Assembly (NCBI GenBank): GCA_019925095.2
Contig: CM034389.1
Span: 3,928,001-3,992,000, forward strand
Direction of reading: 5' to 3'
Source of the DNA: Dendrolimus kikuchii
Taxonomy: Eukaryota > Arthropoda > Insecta > Lepidoptera > Lasiocampidae
DNA: 64,000 nt
Below, one piece after another: positions 11,722 through 22,917 of the stretch. The stretch's first letter is position 1, and the number at the start of each line of letters is the position of its first letter. A model generated the notes under the pieces. It was not told the origin of the DNA. It worked only from the letters and a program-made list of their open reading frames with translations, and did not search any database. The position numbers and the translations under genes are program-made.

Positions 11722-12150
11722 TGTTACGAGTGCGAGACTCGAATTAAAATGCCGTTAGAATTACTATAGAGTTTATTAGAACCATACAAACACAGGTACA
11801 GAAACAACCGAACACAGTAAGTCCAAACGTAATGCAGAAGGTCGTTATTCCATAAAACGCGCAAAGTCCGTCTTTAAAAGATTCCCGATTGTAGCACACA
11901 CGTCTTGTTTCGCTTGTGGTTATCGCTTGACTGTCTCATCTCTCCATCGGGGCCTTGCTTTATATTGCCGAATTTATTACCGAATTTCCTAGAATCAGTC
12001 CGACACACCTGGCTAATGACTGCCATGAAAGATTACAACACACAATGGGCTGTTTTATAATCACAAATTTTAAACACAAAGTAAACAAAAGAAGTCCAAA
12101 TGCCGAAAGGTGATAAACTGTGTTTTTACGGTATGCAGGTGTGAATTTGT
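11722..12150 (+). mobile_element. Solo LTR (family L), 3' end diverged
   Basis: Begins tgttacgagtgcgagactcg, as in the complete solo LTR at 48456. It shares ttaaaatgccgttagaatta, acgcgcaaagtccgtc and acaaagtaaacaaaagaag. The 3' boundary is blurred after ggtatgcaggtg. Confidence 0.65.
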
Positions 12151-12656
12151 CTTTATGTTACTTAATTTTTATTTCAATGTTGGACGATTTTATTCGACTG
12201 GGACTAGTTGCGAAAATTTAAGAACTGTTAGCCTAACGACACTTCTGCTGTCCCGCGCGGAAAGTTCGACGACGTAAGGATCGGCGCTAATCTGAACTGG
12301 GCGGAATTTCCGCTGATGTGTCGCTATACTTAGAACTCTTTAAACCCTTGCCACAATATTAACAATGTAGAGAAATGTGAACACCTGGCAACACCACCTC
12401 CGCCTGTTACCTGTCAGATAAGCAATATCGCACCCCTCTGTCGCTCCATCGTGAACGATAAAATCACAAAATTGTGAATTGAGATGTTCGGCGAAATTGA
12501 GATTTTCACAAAACGAATGAAAATTGAACTTTTTTTTCCAAACTGTTGATAAGCTGATGACGGTTAACTAAATATGACTAATGGGTTAATTTTCTATTAC
12601 AATATAACATGTAATTTTACTTCTATAATTTGCATATTTATGATATATTATAATTT
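12151..12656. other. No recognised feature
   Basis: Mixed composition with a GC-richer patch around 12250-12310 and 12380-12450. No match to the local repeat families and no convincing frame were seen. Confidence 0.4.
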
Positions 12657-12889
12657 GCCAGCTGGTAGGGCATTTGCCCGACTGGAAGGCTACCCCTGGT
12701 CTAAAGTATGTCGCCATAACAACCTTGAGTTGTGTTCCGGCATTAGGGACCAGGTTCCAGGCTCCCTTAAGAGAGCAGCAGCGCATTTGTACTAACTTTG
12801 TTGTTGCAAATGTCCATAGGCGACGGTAACCGCTTTAAATCAAGTGGGCCGTCTGCCAGTCTGCTGATCTCCTGCAATAAAAAAAAATG
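12657..12889 (+). mobile_element. SR1, 5'-truncated
   Basis: Starts within SR1 at gccagctggtagggcatttg and continues to the normal cctgcaat plus A tail. The first about 90 bp of the family are missing. Confidence 0.75.
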
Positions 12890-13390
12890 TATGTATATTG
12901 TATTATACTACTAATCCATCTGGGATAATGTTAGTGGTCGTTTCACGCAGATGTAGCGATGAGTTTAATGCATTATTTGTGCTGCGATGTTGTTAATAAT
13001 TATTAATGACGTTAAACATTAAAACAGGTAACGTATGTATGTAGCTAATCATCGATGGAGTTATTTTTAACACTATAAACAAGACGCATTTGGCCACAGT
13101 CACTAACACTAATAGCGGCCCAGATGGAGCAGGGACGTAAGGCCTACCATGAAATTTTAAACCTACAAATGGTATATTAATTATACAAGGGTAGGTCTTT
13201 GTACGTTGTTTCCACTTAAACGTCGATATTATGTGAGATCGTGGTATTACCCTAAGATCAAGATAATAATACCTGTATGGTTTCAACCACATACAATTTT
13301 TTTAATTTAAATTTAAAAAAACAAAAAAAATATAAATCTTTTCTAAATGAGTTCCAATGCAGAAGATCTTTTGAAAGTCATATATTATTA

Positions 13391-13808
13391 CTAGCTGTCC
13401 CGGCAGACGTTGTTTTGCCCTGAAGAAATAAAATTTAGAACCCGATTCCAGCGCCACCTACCGGGTCCAAATGTAAGCTATCCTATCTTTCAAGTCGGAT
13501 CAAACTGCACACGGTGTCCAAATTTGATTAAAATCGGTCAAGTAGTTTAGGAGTCCATCGCGGACAAACAACGCGACACGTAATTTATATATATTAAGAC
13601 TAGCTGTCCCGGCAGACGTTGTTCTGCCCTGAAGAAATAAAACTTAGAACCCGATTGCAGCGCCACCTACCGGGTCCAAATGTAACCTATCCTATCTTTC
13701 AAGTTGGATCAAACTGCACACGGTGTGAAAATTTGATTAAAATCGGTCAAGTAGTTTAGGAGTCCATCGCGGACAAACAACGTGACACGTAATTTATATA
13801 TATTAAGA
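13391..13808 (+). repeat. Tandem duplication of a 209-bp Rep-C unit
   Basis: Two near-identical copies start at 13391 and 13600 with ctagctgtcccggcagacg and end taatttatatatattaaga. Internal words include cagcgccacctaccggg and aaaatcggtcaagtagttt. Differences are few. The unit belongs to a wider family with diverged copies at 14894, 15513 and 58430. Confidence 0.85.
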
Positions 13809-13829
13809 TATAAGTTAAAATTTAAATTT

Positions 13830-13915
13830 ACTTAATTCAAAAATTCTATGTACACACACCACTTCGTAAGAAACTCCCCAGCAACACGTCTAACTAAAAA
13901 TTATTTTCTTTAAAT
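13830..13915 (+). repeat. Rep-Y fragment
   Basis: Shares gtaagaaactccccagcaac and the neighbouring acacgtcta.cta with the Rep-Y copy near 35118-35165. Confidence 0.45.
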
Positions 13916-13918
13916 TTA

Positions 13919-14148
13919 ATAATCGGCCAACAACATATTGTTTATCCCCAAGTTAAGCAAATTACGCTTGTGTTATGGATAATATACAACGAACTACTCT
14001 GAAGCCGTTGCAGACACCCACACCATAGTAAATAACGTCGAAAATTCGGTTTTGTAATTTATCATACCAGGAATCGAACCCGGAGTTTCTGCGTTGTAAT
14101 GAGGTAGGCCAGCAAAAGCTTAGCCCGCTCAACCACAGAGACCGTCGA
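13919..14148 (-). mobile_element. SINE-1, near full length
   Basis: Reverse complement of the SINE-1 consensus. The antisense B box is ggaatcgaacccgg, and the head ends at gagaccgtc. The left end carries the ataatcggcc.aca tail region. Confidence 0.75.
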
Positions 14149-14523
14149 AATATTTATGTATCTCGTTTTTTCACTTACTTAGTACTCTGTGAGCTGTAAT
14201 CAAACTATGGCAGCTGCATACGTCTAGTCATCGCAGTGGACAACGAACTACTGGCTAGCGCAACGCGGGGCTCGCGGGGCGCACATAATTGCTCTATCTC
14301 GCTCGCATATCATCCGTCCCGCTTACACATTGTGCTATATATTGTACTAGCTGTACGACTTGTTAATATTTGTACTTAAGGTTACCGTTTTCAAAATAAA
14401 TTAGTTCACATCAGCAATCGACAGTGCATACTACTCTCTGCCATCTGAAGTATCATTTAACTTCTACCTCTCGCTGTTACGAAACAATGTTTCCAGTATG
14501 GCTGTACTACATATAAAAAAATG
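14149..14523. other. No gene; local CpG-rich patch
   Basis: A patch at about 14250-14290 contains gcgcaacgcggggctcgcgg inside otherwise AT-rich DNA. No frame or repeat match was recognised. Confidence 0.4.
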
Positions 14524-14748
14524 TTATTGCCTTGTCTGTATAAATACAAACCAAGTTGGATTCAAACATATGCATCGTCGTTCGTGCCAAGCCGGAAGTG
14601 AAGCCTTTTTGCCGTCAGTCCAACGTCCGATGGCATCCGATGTCAGATTTGCATAATTCAAGTACCCGCTACGTTGAACAAGAAACAACTTTGCTTTACC
14701 AGCTTCAAACATCGGAAATGTTTTAACTTTGAATTCGTAATTTAACAT
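14524..14748 (-). other. Unidentified 74-codon open frame
   Basis: An ATG-initiated minus-strand frame with mixed, protein-like composition (for example FKVKTFPMFEAGKAKLF and SDAIGRWTDGKKASLP). No domain, signal peptide or membrane segment is evident. It could be an exon fragment, a transposon relic or chance. No function is proposed. Confidence 0.25.
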
Positions 14749-14893
14749 TTCACAGACAATTCTTGACAGTTAATTATAACGAGTTAATAAAATAGTCTAA
14801 ACAGTCCAATTCGACTGGTTTTAATATAAGCTATAACGAAGCTAGATATTTTAGGGATTGTATTATTGAAATTGTTATTTATATTGAATTAGT

Positions 14894-15300
14894 GACCCCG
14901 GCAGACGTTGTCCTGCTCTGAAAAAATAAAAATCTAGGACCCGATCCCAGCGCCACCTACCGGTTCCAATTGTGGATTTAAACCATCCGGGAACCCACTC
15001 AAAAATAAAATCTCTCCAGGTGATTAGGAGGATTCTAGAACCCGATCTCAGCGCCACCTACCGGTTCTAATTGTGAATCTAAACCATCCGGGAACCCACT
15101 CAAACACACAAAAACAAAATCACCAAAATCGCTCCAGGTGATTAGGAGGATTCTAGAACCCGATCTCAACGCCACCTATAGGTTCCAACGGGATAAAAGT
15201 ATCCTATGTCCGTCTCCTGGTTCTAAGCTACCTCCCCACCAATTTTCAGCCAAACCGGTACAGCTGTTCTTGAGTTATAAATAGTGTAACTAACACGACT
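14894..15300 (+). repeat. Rep-C variant with internal duplication
   Basis: Starts ccggcagacgttgtcctgc and contains three spaced copies of a segment with cccgatc.ca.cgccaccta. The copy ends near cagctgttcttgagttata. Confidence 0.6.
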
Positions 15301-15512
15301 TTCTTTTATATACATATATTTTTTCAGATATTTCAGGAAATTCTATCTTCAATATAATGATATGTAATTTTATATAATGAGTAGATATTATATTGCATAT
15401 AGTTTTATAGTTTATTATGTTTAAATAGTTGCATATTATCACCATATCTTGTATATGTATATAACTTATGTGTATATTTGTATATATAGTATAGTTATAT
15501 ATTTATTACTAG

Positions 15513-16080
15513 CGGCCCCGGCAGACGTTGTCCTGCCTTTAAAAAATAAAATTATAGAACCCGATCCCAAAGTCACATATCGGTTCTAATTGCGAATCTA
15601 AACCATCGGGGTACCCACTCAAACACACAAAAAAAAAATCACCAAAATCGCTCCAGGTGATTAGGAGCATTCCAGAACCCGATCTCAGCGCCACCTACCG
15701 GTTCTAATTGTGAATCTAAAAGAGTAATATATTTTTTTTTATTCTAAGTCATGACAAAATAAGATTAAGTCTTGCCAAAAAATTTAAGTTTATAATTAAC
15801 AAATAAAAAATAGGGGTTGATCGTAGAGGGGTGAAAATTTAGGGTTGTATGTATTTTTTAATGCTGTATCCTAAAAAAATAATATAAAAAATAATAATGT
15901 AAAAAATTAAAAAAAATATTTAGGGGTGGACTACCCTTAACATTTAGGGGGATGAAAAATAGATGTTGGCCGATTCTCATAGATACCGGATAAGCACAAA
16001 AAATTTCATCAAAATCGGTCAAGCCGTTTCGGAGGAGTATGGCAACGAAAACTGTGACACGAGAATTTTATATATTAGAT
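15513..16080 (+). repeat. Rep-C, longer diverged copy
   Basis: Begins gcggccccggcagacgttg and ends with aaaatcggtcaagccgtttc, then gtgacacgagaatttta and tatatta, the same order as the tandem copies at 13391. The centre is expanded with AT-rich sequence. Confidence 0.6.
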
Positions 16081-16146
16081 TAAAATGTAAGTAATCGTAC
16101 AATAATTATGTATACCACCGTCACCATTCCTAATCAGATTATTCTT

Positions 16147-16276
16147 GCCACGGGTTGTCTGGAAGAGATCGCTTTTTAGCGATAAGACCGCCCTTTGTAC
16201 CCAGCTAGACTAATACTAGTTCGTAAGTTTTTCTGTAATGGTGTACAATAAAGTGTTATCTATCTATCTATCTAGA
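16147..16276 (+). mobile_element. LINE-T 3' end with (ATCT)n tail
   Basis: gggttgtctggaagagatcg, then gcgataagaccgcc, then gtacaataaagtgttatc, ending in four ATCT repeats. This order matches the other LINE-T copies. Confidence 0.65.
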
Positions 16277-17284
16277 TTTGACTAAAATTTTGCATCTTGT
16301 TTTAAGACATACAATTAATAACGGCTGATGAAATGCATATACTGCACGTGTGCTTTTTGGAGCAACATTTCAATTATGTAGAAGAAACAGACTCTTGTAA
16401 GGCGTTTCACCTCTTAGTAGTTCGCTTACAATACAATAAAACATCTTACAGAATATGAGGAGGCGAGTGAAATTATATTCTTTGTCTCTTATCTTTGCAA
16501 TTTATGAACTTTTCTCACTTTTTTATCATTACGACAAAATGTTGGGACATAAGTATCTAACTTTTACACCCGAGTTTCTTTTGACTTTAATGACTTCCCA
16601 GCAAAAAAATGGCATAAAAAGAATTTAAGTGAATGGTTATTTCTCTATGTTCTAAAAAAATTACAACAATAATCTAACGTATTTTCAATAAAATATATAT
16701 CAGCAAATATTTAAACAGGTCCTGAAGCTATTCTGAAAATTTAAAACCTTTTAATATTGTATATACCGTTGAATTTAATACAAACTGTAATGTCACAATG
16801 TGTGAGTTTAAAAGATTTTTAAAGAACTTCATATATTCAGATGTCAAACGTATGAACCGCGTTACGGTTTCTACGATTCAAGTTCACTGCTCGAAAATCA
16901 CCGAAGAAGTGTGTCATACGCCAGTCTATCGAGCGGCCATGTTGCCACGTTGTAGACTCCGTCAAGCACCACCAGGGCGGCGCTGGCGTTCCAGTTATTT
17001 GACAGCTAATGCTAAAAAAATATAGACAATGTAGCAACTTGACTACCAGTTAATCTATTTCTGATATCCATTCTCTCTATAATAAAGGCCACGAAACTTC
17101 CATCCAGTTATTTGACTGCTTCCGCCACTTGGTTTTATTTACAAACCATGTCGATATGTAAAAGTATACATGTTATAATTTGAGAATTTGTACGCTACAT
17201 TTTCAGCAAACAAGGTTTCCATTCAGCATATTATATCCCATGTAGCTTATTATTAATGGAGTTATTTTGTATTGCTGGGGTACT
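16277..17284. other. No gene called; GC-richer patch at 16840-17020
   Basis: A stretch near 16900-17000 is GC-richer than its surroundings and open in more than one frame. No domain is recognisable and no splice context supports an exon. Confidence 0.35.
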
Positions 17285-17548
17285 GCAGGCAGGTTTATGA
17301 ACATTACCAACACTAAAGGTGCTCTATCAATGTGCTGCTGGATTCGTAGGTGGGCCTGGAATCTGGCGACTAATGCCGAAACACACCTTCAGGTTGTTAC
17401 GGCGGCATGCTCTAGACCAGGGGTGGTAATCAGGTAACCATCAAGAAAGGAAAATGTCCTACCACCTGAATGTGTGTTGTGTTGTCGCCTCTGACGATAG
17501 GCCGCTCGGCTGCAAGAAGTTGTATTCCTTCTCTGTTCCTGCACGGAT
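17285..17548 (-). mobile_element. SR1, diverged
   Basis: Reverse orientation. ggttgttacggcggcatgct and the head cctgcacggat at 17538-17548 identify it. The A-tail end is eroded. Confidence 0.7.
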
Positions 17549-18165
17549 GAAATTTTTAATTACAAATTATTTAATTAATTAGAACATATTAAAAATAGTG
17601 CTAAAATACAGTAAACGTGTATCAGTCTCCATCAAGATGGAAGTGAATGAATAATTTATATTAAGGGCCTATCTAAACGAAATTCGCTAGCTGAAAGAAA
17701 GAAAAAACAGATAGACTTAATTTGCAGAAACAGCGACGTAATTACATTCCTTATACATTTTTATACCCAGAGAATTGTTGTTTTGAGAATTTGTACGCTG
17801 CATTTTCAGCAAACAAAGTTTGCACTTAGCATATTGCTGTGCCGGAATTATATCCGACACAACGCTGATTTTCAGTGCAAACCTTCCTTTAATTAATAAC
17901 ACTAATTCTACTTATGTAATATTTAATACGTAAAAGGAATAAATAAATTTAAATAAAACCAACAATAAATACGTTACATCAAAATTAAAATAAATACTCG
18001 TGTAACAACTTGTATCGAATCATTTATTCGAATACAATTCGCTAGAGTGCTTGCCGAGTATTAATTACTACATTCTGTATGCATGTATCTCGCTCGCATA
18101 CGACCACATTTTTAAAGATATAAATTTACATAATTCACTTACGATAAATCTGTATTGCACGAATC
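17549..18165. other. No recognised feature
   Basis: AT-rich. The words gagaatttgtacgctgcattttcagcaaac at 17787 and gagaatttgtacgctacattttcagcaaac at 17181 form a dispersed direct repeat of about 30 bp. No gene is supported. Confidence 0.4.
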
Positions 18166-18560
18166 TTAGTTACAATTTGGGCCACCTGCATATCTGTAAA
18201 CAAAGCACATTTATTACCCGTCGGCGTTTGAGCTAATAACATTGAAACTCTTTTATGACCGTCTTCTTTTGTTTACTTTGTGTTTAAAATTAGTGATTGG
18301 AAAAACAGCCCATAGTATATTGTAATCTTTATGGTAGTCATTAGCCAGGTGTGATTCTTAGAAATTCAGTCCACGCGGTCTAGCAGACATATTGTATTTG
18401 TACAGTATAAAGCCATAAGCGAAGCAAGACGTTAGTGACGTACTTTGCGCGTGTTATTGCATCGTGCATTACGTTTGCACTGGTTGTGTTCAGTTATATT
18501 TGTATCTGTGTTATACCTGTTTGTATAGTTATATGTCTGTTTAAGTTCTACCTAATAATC
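18166..18560 (-). mobile_element. Solo LTR (family L)
   Basis: Reverse complement of the complete LTR at 48456-48939. The end gttacaatttgggccacctg and the central cttcttttgtttactttgtg are diagnostic. The distal end is eroded. No internal retroviral-type coding region adjoins it. Confidence 0.65.
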
Positions 18561-18599
18561 TGCACCAACTAGTATGACAGAGTAGGTTAAATTATTTCT

Positions 18600-18722
18600 T
18601 ATGTTAGGTTGCCTGGAAGAGATTGCTTTAAGTGATAAGGCCGCCTATTGTTTCTACGATGACAATATCGTAATCGTATATTTGAGTGAGCAATAAAGTG
18701 TTATCTATCTATCTGTCTAAGT
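18600..18722 (+). mobile_element. LINE-T 3' end with (ATCT)n tail
   Basis: aggttgcctggaagagattg, a gtgataaggccgcctattg core and gcaataaagtgttatctatc tail. Confidence 0.65.
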
Positions 18723-18924
18723 TATGTCAATTTATGTATATTAAAATGTGGTGTGGCGCGAGCGAGATAGCGAACAACGTTTAGGTAGCCCCTTAAGCTG
18801 GTGGGCGGAACGGTTCATCTTGCGAGGGGTCCGGCAAGGAATCCGATGGATCACTCGGAAATTGTTATTAGCCACCCTACCTTCTAATGGTCCAGGGAAT
18901 GGCTAGTTTATTAAAGTACTACTG

Positions 18925-19375
18925 CTGTTGGTGGAAGTGATAAATGCGTAACGTCGGATGTAGCTTCAGTAAACTTGCAGCCAACTTCTCGACACCCCTT
19001 AGTCACTCCCACCCATGTTGCCCCTTGCTAATCTTGTCATTTTTAGTGGCCCATGCAGTGAGGGGCAGGTTACCGTCTGCCCATTTTTTCCATGTCTTCG
19101 ATCTGTAACTCCTCTAGCAGTTCATCCCAATAGCCCGGTACCTTTTGTTCTGATCCCCTACAATAGTTCTACCCTTACCGCGGCTTGTCCTTGGGTATAT
19201 TTTTATATGGCGTAGACAGGGATAATCGCCGGTCAGTGACACGCTACATTTAGATTAAATTTGTCAAGGGGCCTCTACGCGTTGGCCTTCCCATGGCCCC
19301 ACGCAAACACTCCAAAAGTCCGGGCCATTTTTATGGCCCATGGTCTGCAGAGACATACATGGAGAATGCTAAAAT
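18925..19375 (-). mobile_element. Rep-X, opposite orientation
   Basis: Contains tggaagtgataaatgcgtaacgtcgg and ends with catttttatggcccatggtc and gacatacat, the Rep-X terminus. The other end is replaced by unrelated sequence at 18780-18920. Confidence 0.65.
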
Positions 19376-19439
19376 TATATTTTTTAATTGTTAGTTTAAA
19401 AGTATATTACAAACTAATCTAATTAAAACTATATATATA

Positions 19440-19765
19440 TATATATAAAACACAGGTACAAAAATAACTGAACACAACCAGTCTAAACGCAAAGCACGAT
19501 TCAATAACACGCGCAAAGTCCGTCACTAAATAGTTTACCGAATGTACACAAGTCTTGGTCCGCTTGTGGTTATTGCTCGACTGCCAATCTCTCCATTGGG
19601 CCATTGCTTTATACTACTTCGATACAATGTCTGCCCGACCGCGTGGACCGAATTTCTTAGAATCAGTCTGACACATCTGGCTAATGACTGCCATAAAAGA
19701 TTACGCTATTTTCTAATCACAAATTTGAAAACACAAAGTAAACAAAAGAAGTCCAAATGCGGAAA
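19440..19765 (+). mobile_element. Solo LTR fragment (family L), 5'-truncated
   Basis: Starts inside the LTR at aaaacacaggtac and runs to acaaagtaaacaaaagaagt. It follows a short TA run. Open frames through it are incidental. Confidence 0.6.
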
Positions 19766-19769
19766 TTGT

Positions 19770-20750
19770 CCGAGGTATAGACCAGTCGTTTCACTATGTC
19801 TCGAGAAACAGGGTATCGACCCCAAAAGTCACAAATATCTAGCCATGTCCGATGACGGAATATTTGCGACGTTTTAGTGTCTCCTGTTGTGCAGCAGTTG
19901 TGCCGGCTAACATGCTAATGGGTGGAAAATGCTGTTAAATTTTTTATTTGCAAACAAGAAAGGATATCAGACTATTTGCCTATTTTTGATGATATTTCAT
20001 AATTTGATTTTTTCGCACTCTCTGCAAATAATATATATTTAGTTCTTTGCTAGTTACATAAAATAGTTCCTTCGAGGAGATAGATCTGTGGAATACTTCA
20101 ACTAAAAGCATTTAGTTCAAAAAACTGATTTTTCCTTCCAATCCCAAGCGCGTAAGCCCCCCCCCCCCCCCACTCGCACGTAACAATATATTTACCACAC
20201 TTTTCCGAGAAATATTGTTAGCTAATTTCCTGTACACTGGAATACAGTATACCGGAAATGAACTAACTAGTCTTTAATATTTACTCAAGAACACTGCGTA
20301 CGACGCAAAAAAGGCACTCTGTATAGTAAATTAATATTCCGGGCACAATATTAGCTGCTCCAATATACTTTACTTGAGAAATTGACGGAAAATCGAGCGG
20401 CTACCTACATGTGAAGGCAATTAACTTAATGCATAATATTTTAGAGTACATTCTCTATACAAAAGGGATCTTTTGAAATACGCTTTTATGCGTTGGTTTT
20501 TTTTTTATTAAGAATGTAATTTTTTGTGTGAATTCATGCTTCGTGGATTATTGAAACAACTTGTTTGAATTTTAAAAGTATGCTGTTGTTATATGATATA
20601 TACTTATATATTCCTGCTTTAATACCCTGCTTTTAGGCTTGCATAACGATATGGAACCGCCACGCTTGCACAAGATGGATTAGTGGGGTTTACCCATCGG
20701 TTACTTCGATGGTTATGTAACGATATTTACCTTTTTTTTAAATAATTAAT
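19770..20750. other. No gene; poly(C) run at 20158-20172
   Basis: AT-rich with an isolated run of about 15 C. No repeat family or coding frame was recognised. Confidence 0.45.
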
Positions 20751-20900
20751 AGGTTCGCGTTTGACTGACATTGCGCCTGATGTCAGGTGGAGATGCAGTC
20801 TAAGGTGGAGCACGCTTACCTAGAAGATCACGCGAGACTTGAAGACACCTAGATTGTATTCTTCAGGAAAAACAGACGATGGTAAAGAGTTCCACTCTTC
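20751..20900 (-). pseudogene. LINE-B C-terminal/3' fragment
   Basis: The minus strand encodes the extreme C-terminus of LINE-B (EEYNLGVFKSRV-like, degraded) and the 3' end with cctgacatcaggcgcaatg. It is parallel to 44225 and 48950. It is joined directly to a 5'-truncated SR1. Confidence 0.65.
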
Positions 20901-21138
20901 CGTAAGAGGCGACAAAACAACCCACAGACTGGATGGCTACCACCCCTGGTCTAAAGTATGTCGCCATAACAACCTTGAGTTTTGTTTCGGCAGTAGTGAC
21001 CAGGTTCCAGTCTCCCTTAAGAGAGCAGCAGCGCATTTGTAGCAACTTTGGTGTTGCAAATGTCCATAGGCGATGGTAACCGATTTCCATCAATTGGGCC
21101 GTCTGCCTGTCTGCTGATCTCCTGCTATAAAAAAAAAG
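20901..21138 (+). mobile_element. SR1, 5'-truncated
   Basis: Starts at cgtaagaggcgacaaaacaa of SR1, lacks the cagccaggtgg segment (internal deletion), and ends in the cctgctat plus A tail. Confidence 0.7.
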
Positions 21139-21214
21139 TAAAACGTAGGTTTCGAAGAGTGGTAAATATGCTCTGGGGATACATGAGATATACGACCAGA
21201 TGTTTCTAAAAACA

Positions 21215-21575
21215 TATCTATACTTAATATTATAAAGAGGTAAAGTTTGTGAGTTTGTGACGTTGTAGGGGGTAATCTCTGGATCTACTTAACCGATTTT
21301 AAAAATTATTTTAGTCTTGGAAAGCTACATTAACAGGGAGTGTCATAGGCTATATAACATGACGCTATATATATTATATACTAGCGGCCCGGCGCGGTTT
21401 CACCCGCGCTCTGTCCCGCTCCCGTGGTATATAGCGTCATGTTATATAGCCTATGACACTCCCTATTAACGTAGCTTTCGGACAGAAAGAATTTTTAAAA
21501 TCGGTTTAGTAGATCCAGAGGTTACCCCCTACAACGTCACAAACTTTACCTCTTTATAATATTATAGTATAGATG
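21215..21575. repeat. Large palindrome (inverted repeat with short spacer)
   Basis: Arms of about 150 bp (21215-21374 and 21426-21574) are imperfect reverse complements. They share gtaaagtttgtga, ctctggatctact and tgtcataggctatataacat. The spacer has tagcggcccggcgcggtttc, a common repeat-end motif. This suggests two oppositely oriented copies of one short element or a foldback transposon. Confidence 0.75.
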
Positions 21576-21658
21576 AATTTCCACGCTTATAGGTCAAACT
21601 GACTTTGGCTGGACGTCTTTGTATTCGTTCGGTCCTTTTTCGCAGATAAAAAGACTTA

Positions 21659-21810
21659 GACTTTCAGGAGCCTTAAGAACAGACGAGCGTGTATGACAAG
21701 AGTTATGAATGTCAAAGAAGCAAGTGAGGTGTGTAAGAATAAGCCTAAATGGCGCTCTGTTGTTCGTGCCTACCCCGCAAGGGACGTGAGTTATGTATGT
21801 ATGTATGTAT
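21659..21810 (+). mobile_element. LINE-A 3' end
   Basis: caggagccttaagaacagac to a gtatgtatgtatgta tail. It is strongly 5'-truncated, and one codon region is altered near gggacgtgag. Confidence 0.75.
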
Positions 21811-21944
21811 GTAAAAACGACTTAAAGATATATCAAAACATAGTTTTATTTAGTTTAAATTAGTAATTTAACCGTAATGGACTTAGATCAAAGTTGTTGA
21901 TTTAGAAAAAAAAAGCCAAAGACATTGAAACTAAAATACATTAT

Positions 21945-22092
21945 GTAGCAGATCACTGCCAACGGGGAGCGTGCCCAGAAGGCTGGCTGCATTGCCACGC
22001 TGTATGGCAATACTTATTTGTTGTGCAAAATATGAGCCAGCCTTCTGATCACGGGTAGTGTCAAAGAGTTTCTTACATATGTCTTTAAAGAA
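21945..22092 (-). pseudogene. Orphan conserved domain, C-terminal end
   Basis: The minus strand reads FFKDICKKLFDTTRDQKA, then YFAQQISIAIQRGNAASLLG, then TLPVGSDLL and a stop. The second copy at 56585-57110 has the same motifs plus an upstream GKRLDGMSLIPWK block. I recognise the ISIAIQRGN and DGKRPDG...PW pattern as recurring in uncharacterised animal repetitive ORFs often near reverse-transcriptase sequences, but I cannot name the family with certainty. It abuts a LINE-A fragment. Confidence 0.55.
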
Positions 22093-22094
22093 CG

Positions 22095-22411
22095 AATGCA
22101 AGTATAATGGTCGATGATGTTATGCTAGAGCAAGTGAATGAGTTTGTATATCTTGGATGTGCTTTTAGCAGGGATGGAAGGTACACCGCTGATATAGAAA
22201 GAAGAGTGAATTTGGGGAATAGTGTGAATGGAGCGTTAGGTAAACTTCTAGGCGCTAAGAACCTCAGCCAGAAGGCCCAGCTAGCCATACACAACGCGGT
22301 GCTGGTACCTACGCTCACGTATGGAAGCGAGAGTTGGGTATGGAAGAGAGAGCATGAAAGTAGAGTAAACGCGGTCGAGATGCGAGCACTGCGCAAAATC
22401 TGCGGAGTGAA
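22095..22411 (+). pseudogene. LINE-A internal coding segment (post-RT region)
   Basis: Reads VNEFVYLGCAFSRDGRY, then an alanine/leucine-rich segment, then LTYGSESWVWKREHESR and MRALRKICGV. YLG, LTYGSESW and MRxLRKI are the usual motif order after the palm/thumb of many LINE reverse transcriptases. The overlapping part of 51505-52026 continues into the 3' end. It breaks off at 22411, where LINE-B begins in another frame. Confidence 0.75.
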
Positions 22412-22917
22412 TGGAGTACTGCTCTCACCTTTGGGACGACTCAGCCAAATACCAGCTTGAGGCGCTGTAGTCAATTGAGAGAAGAGCCAAGAGGTTGATT
22501 GGTAGCGACCAGCTTGTCAATACAAGGCTTCAAAGCTTAGAGCATCGACGCCGGGTTGCTAGTCTGTCGGTTTTTTATAGGATTCATTTCGGAGAGTGTG
22601 CGGTTGAACTGTTTGACCTGATTCCCCCTACACCATTCCATCTTCGGACCACAAGACGCTCTGGTTTGCGCCATCGTTTCACAGTGGAAACGCTACCAGT
22701 GCGTACTAAACGTTTCGCCTCCACGTTCCTTCTGCGTACGGCAGAATTGTGGAATGCACTACCAGAGTCCGTGTTTCCAGAAAAGTACAATCCGGGAATC
22801 TTCAAGTCTCGTGTGAATAGGTATTATCTAGGTAAGCGTGCTCCATCTTCGACCGCATCATCGTCCGGCACTGGACGTGATCGTGGTCAAACTCAAATCT
22901 ATCATTTAAGAACATGA
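22412..22917 (+). pseudogene. LINE-B C-terminal coding region (CR1/Jockey-like)
   Basis: The frame reads CSHLWDDSAKYQLEAL, a TAG stop, then IERRAKRLIGS, HRRRVASLSVFYRIHFGEC, and FLLRTAELWNALPESVFP with FKSRVNRYYLG near the end. CSHLW, RRAKRLIG and LWNxLPxxVFP are characteristic of CR1/Jockey-group C-termini. One in-frame stop (22466-22468) is visible; the last 140 codons are uninterrupted. An AT-rich 3' UTR follows to 23112 and ends in (TAA)n. Confidence 0.75.

Noticed and set aside
13391..13808. CRISPR-like array
   Set aside because: Only two long tandem units without spacers; the window is eukaryotic.
16798..17025. 75-codon frame in a GC-richer patch
   Set aside because: Open on both strands, no motif, no splice context.
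19542..19877. 111-codon plus-strand frame
   Set aside because: Lies mostly in the family L LTR, which is non-coding in the other copies.
20158..20172. Poly(C) run as a functional site
   Set aside because: An isolated homopolymer with no surrounding structure; may be a sequencing or assembly artefact.
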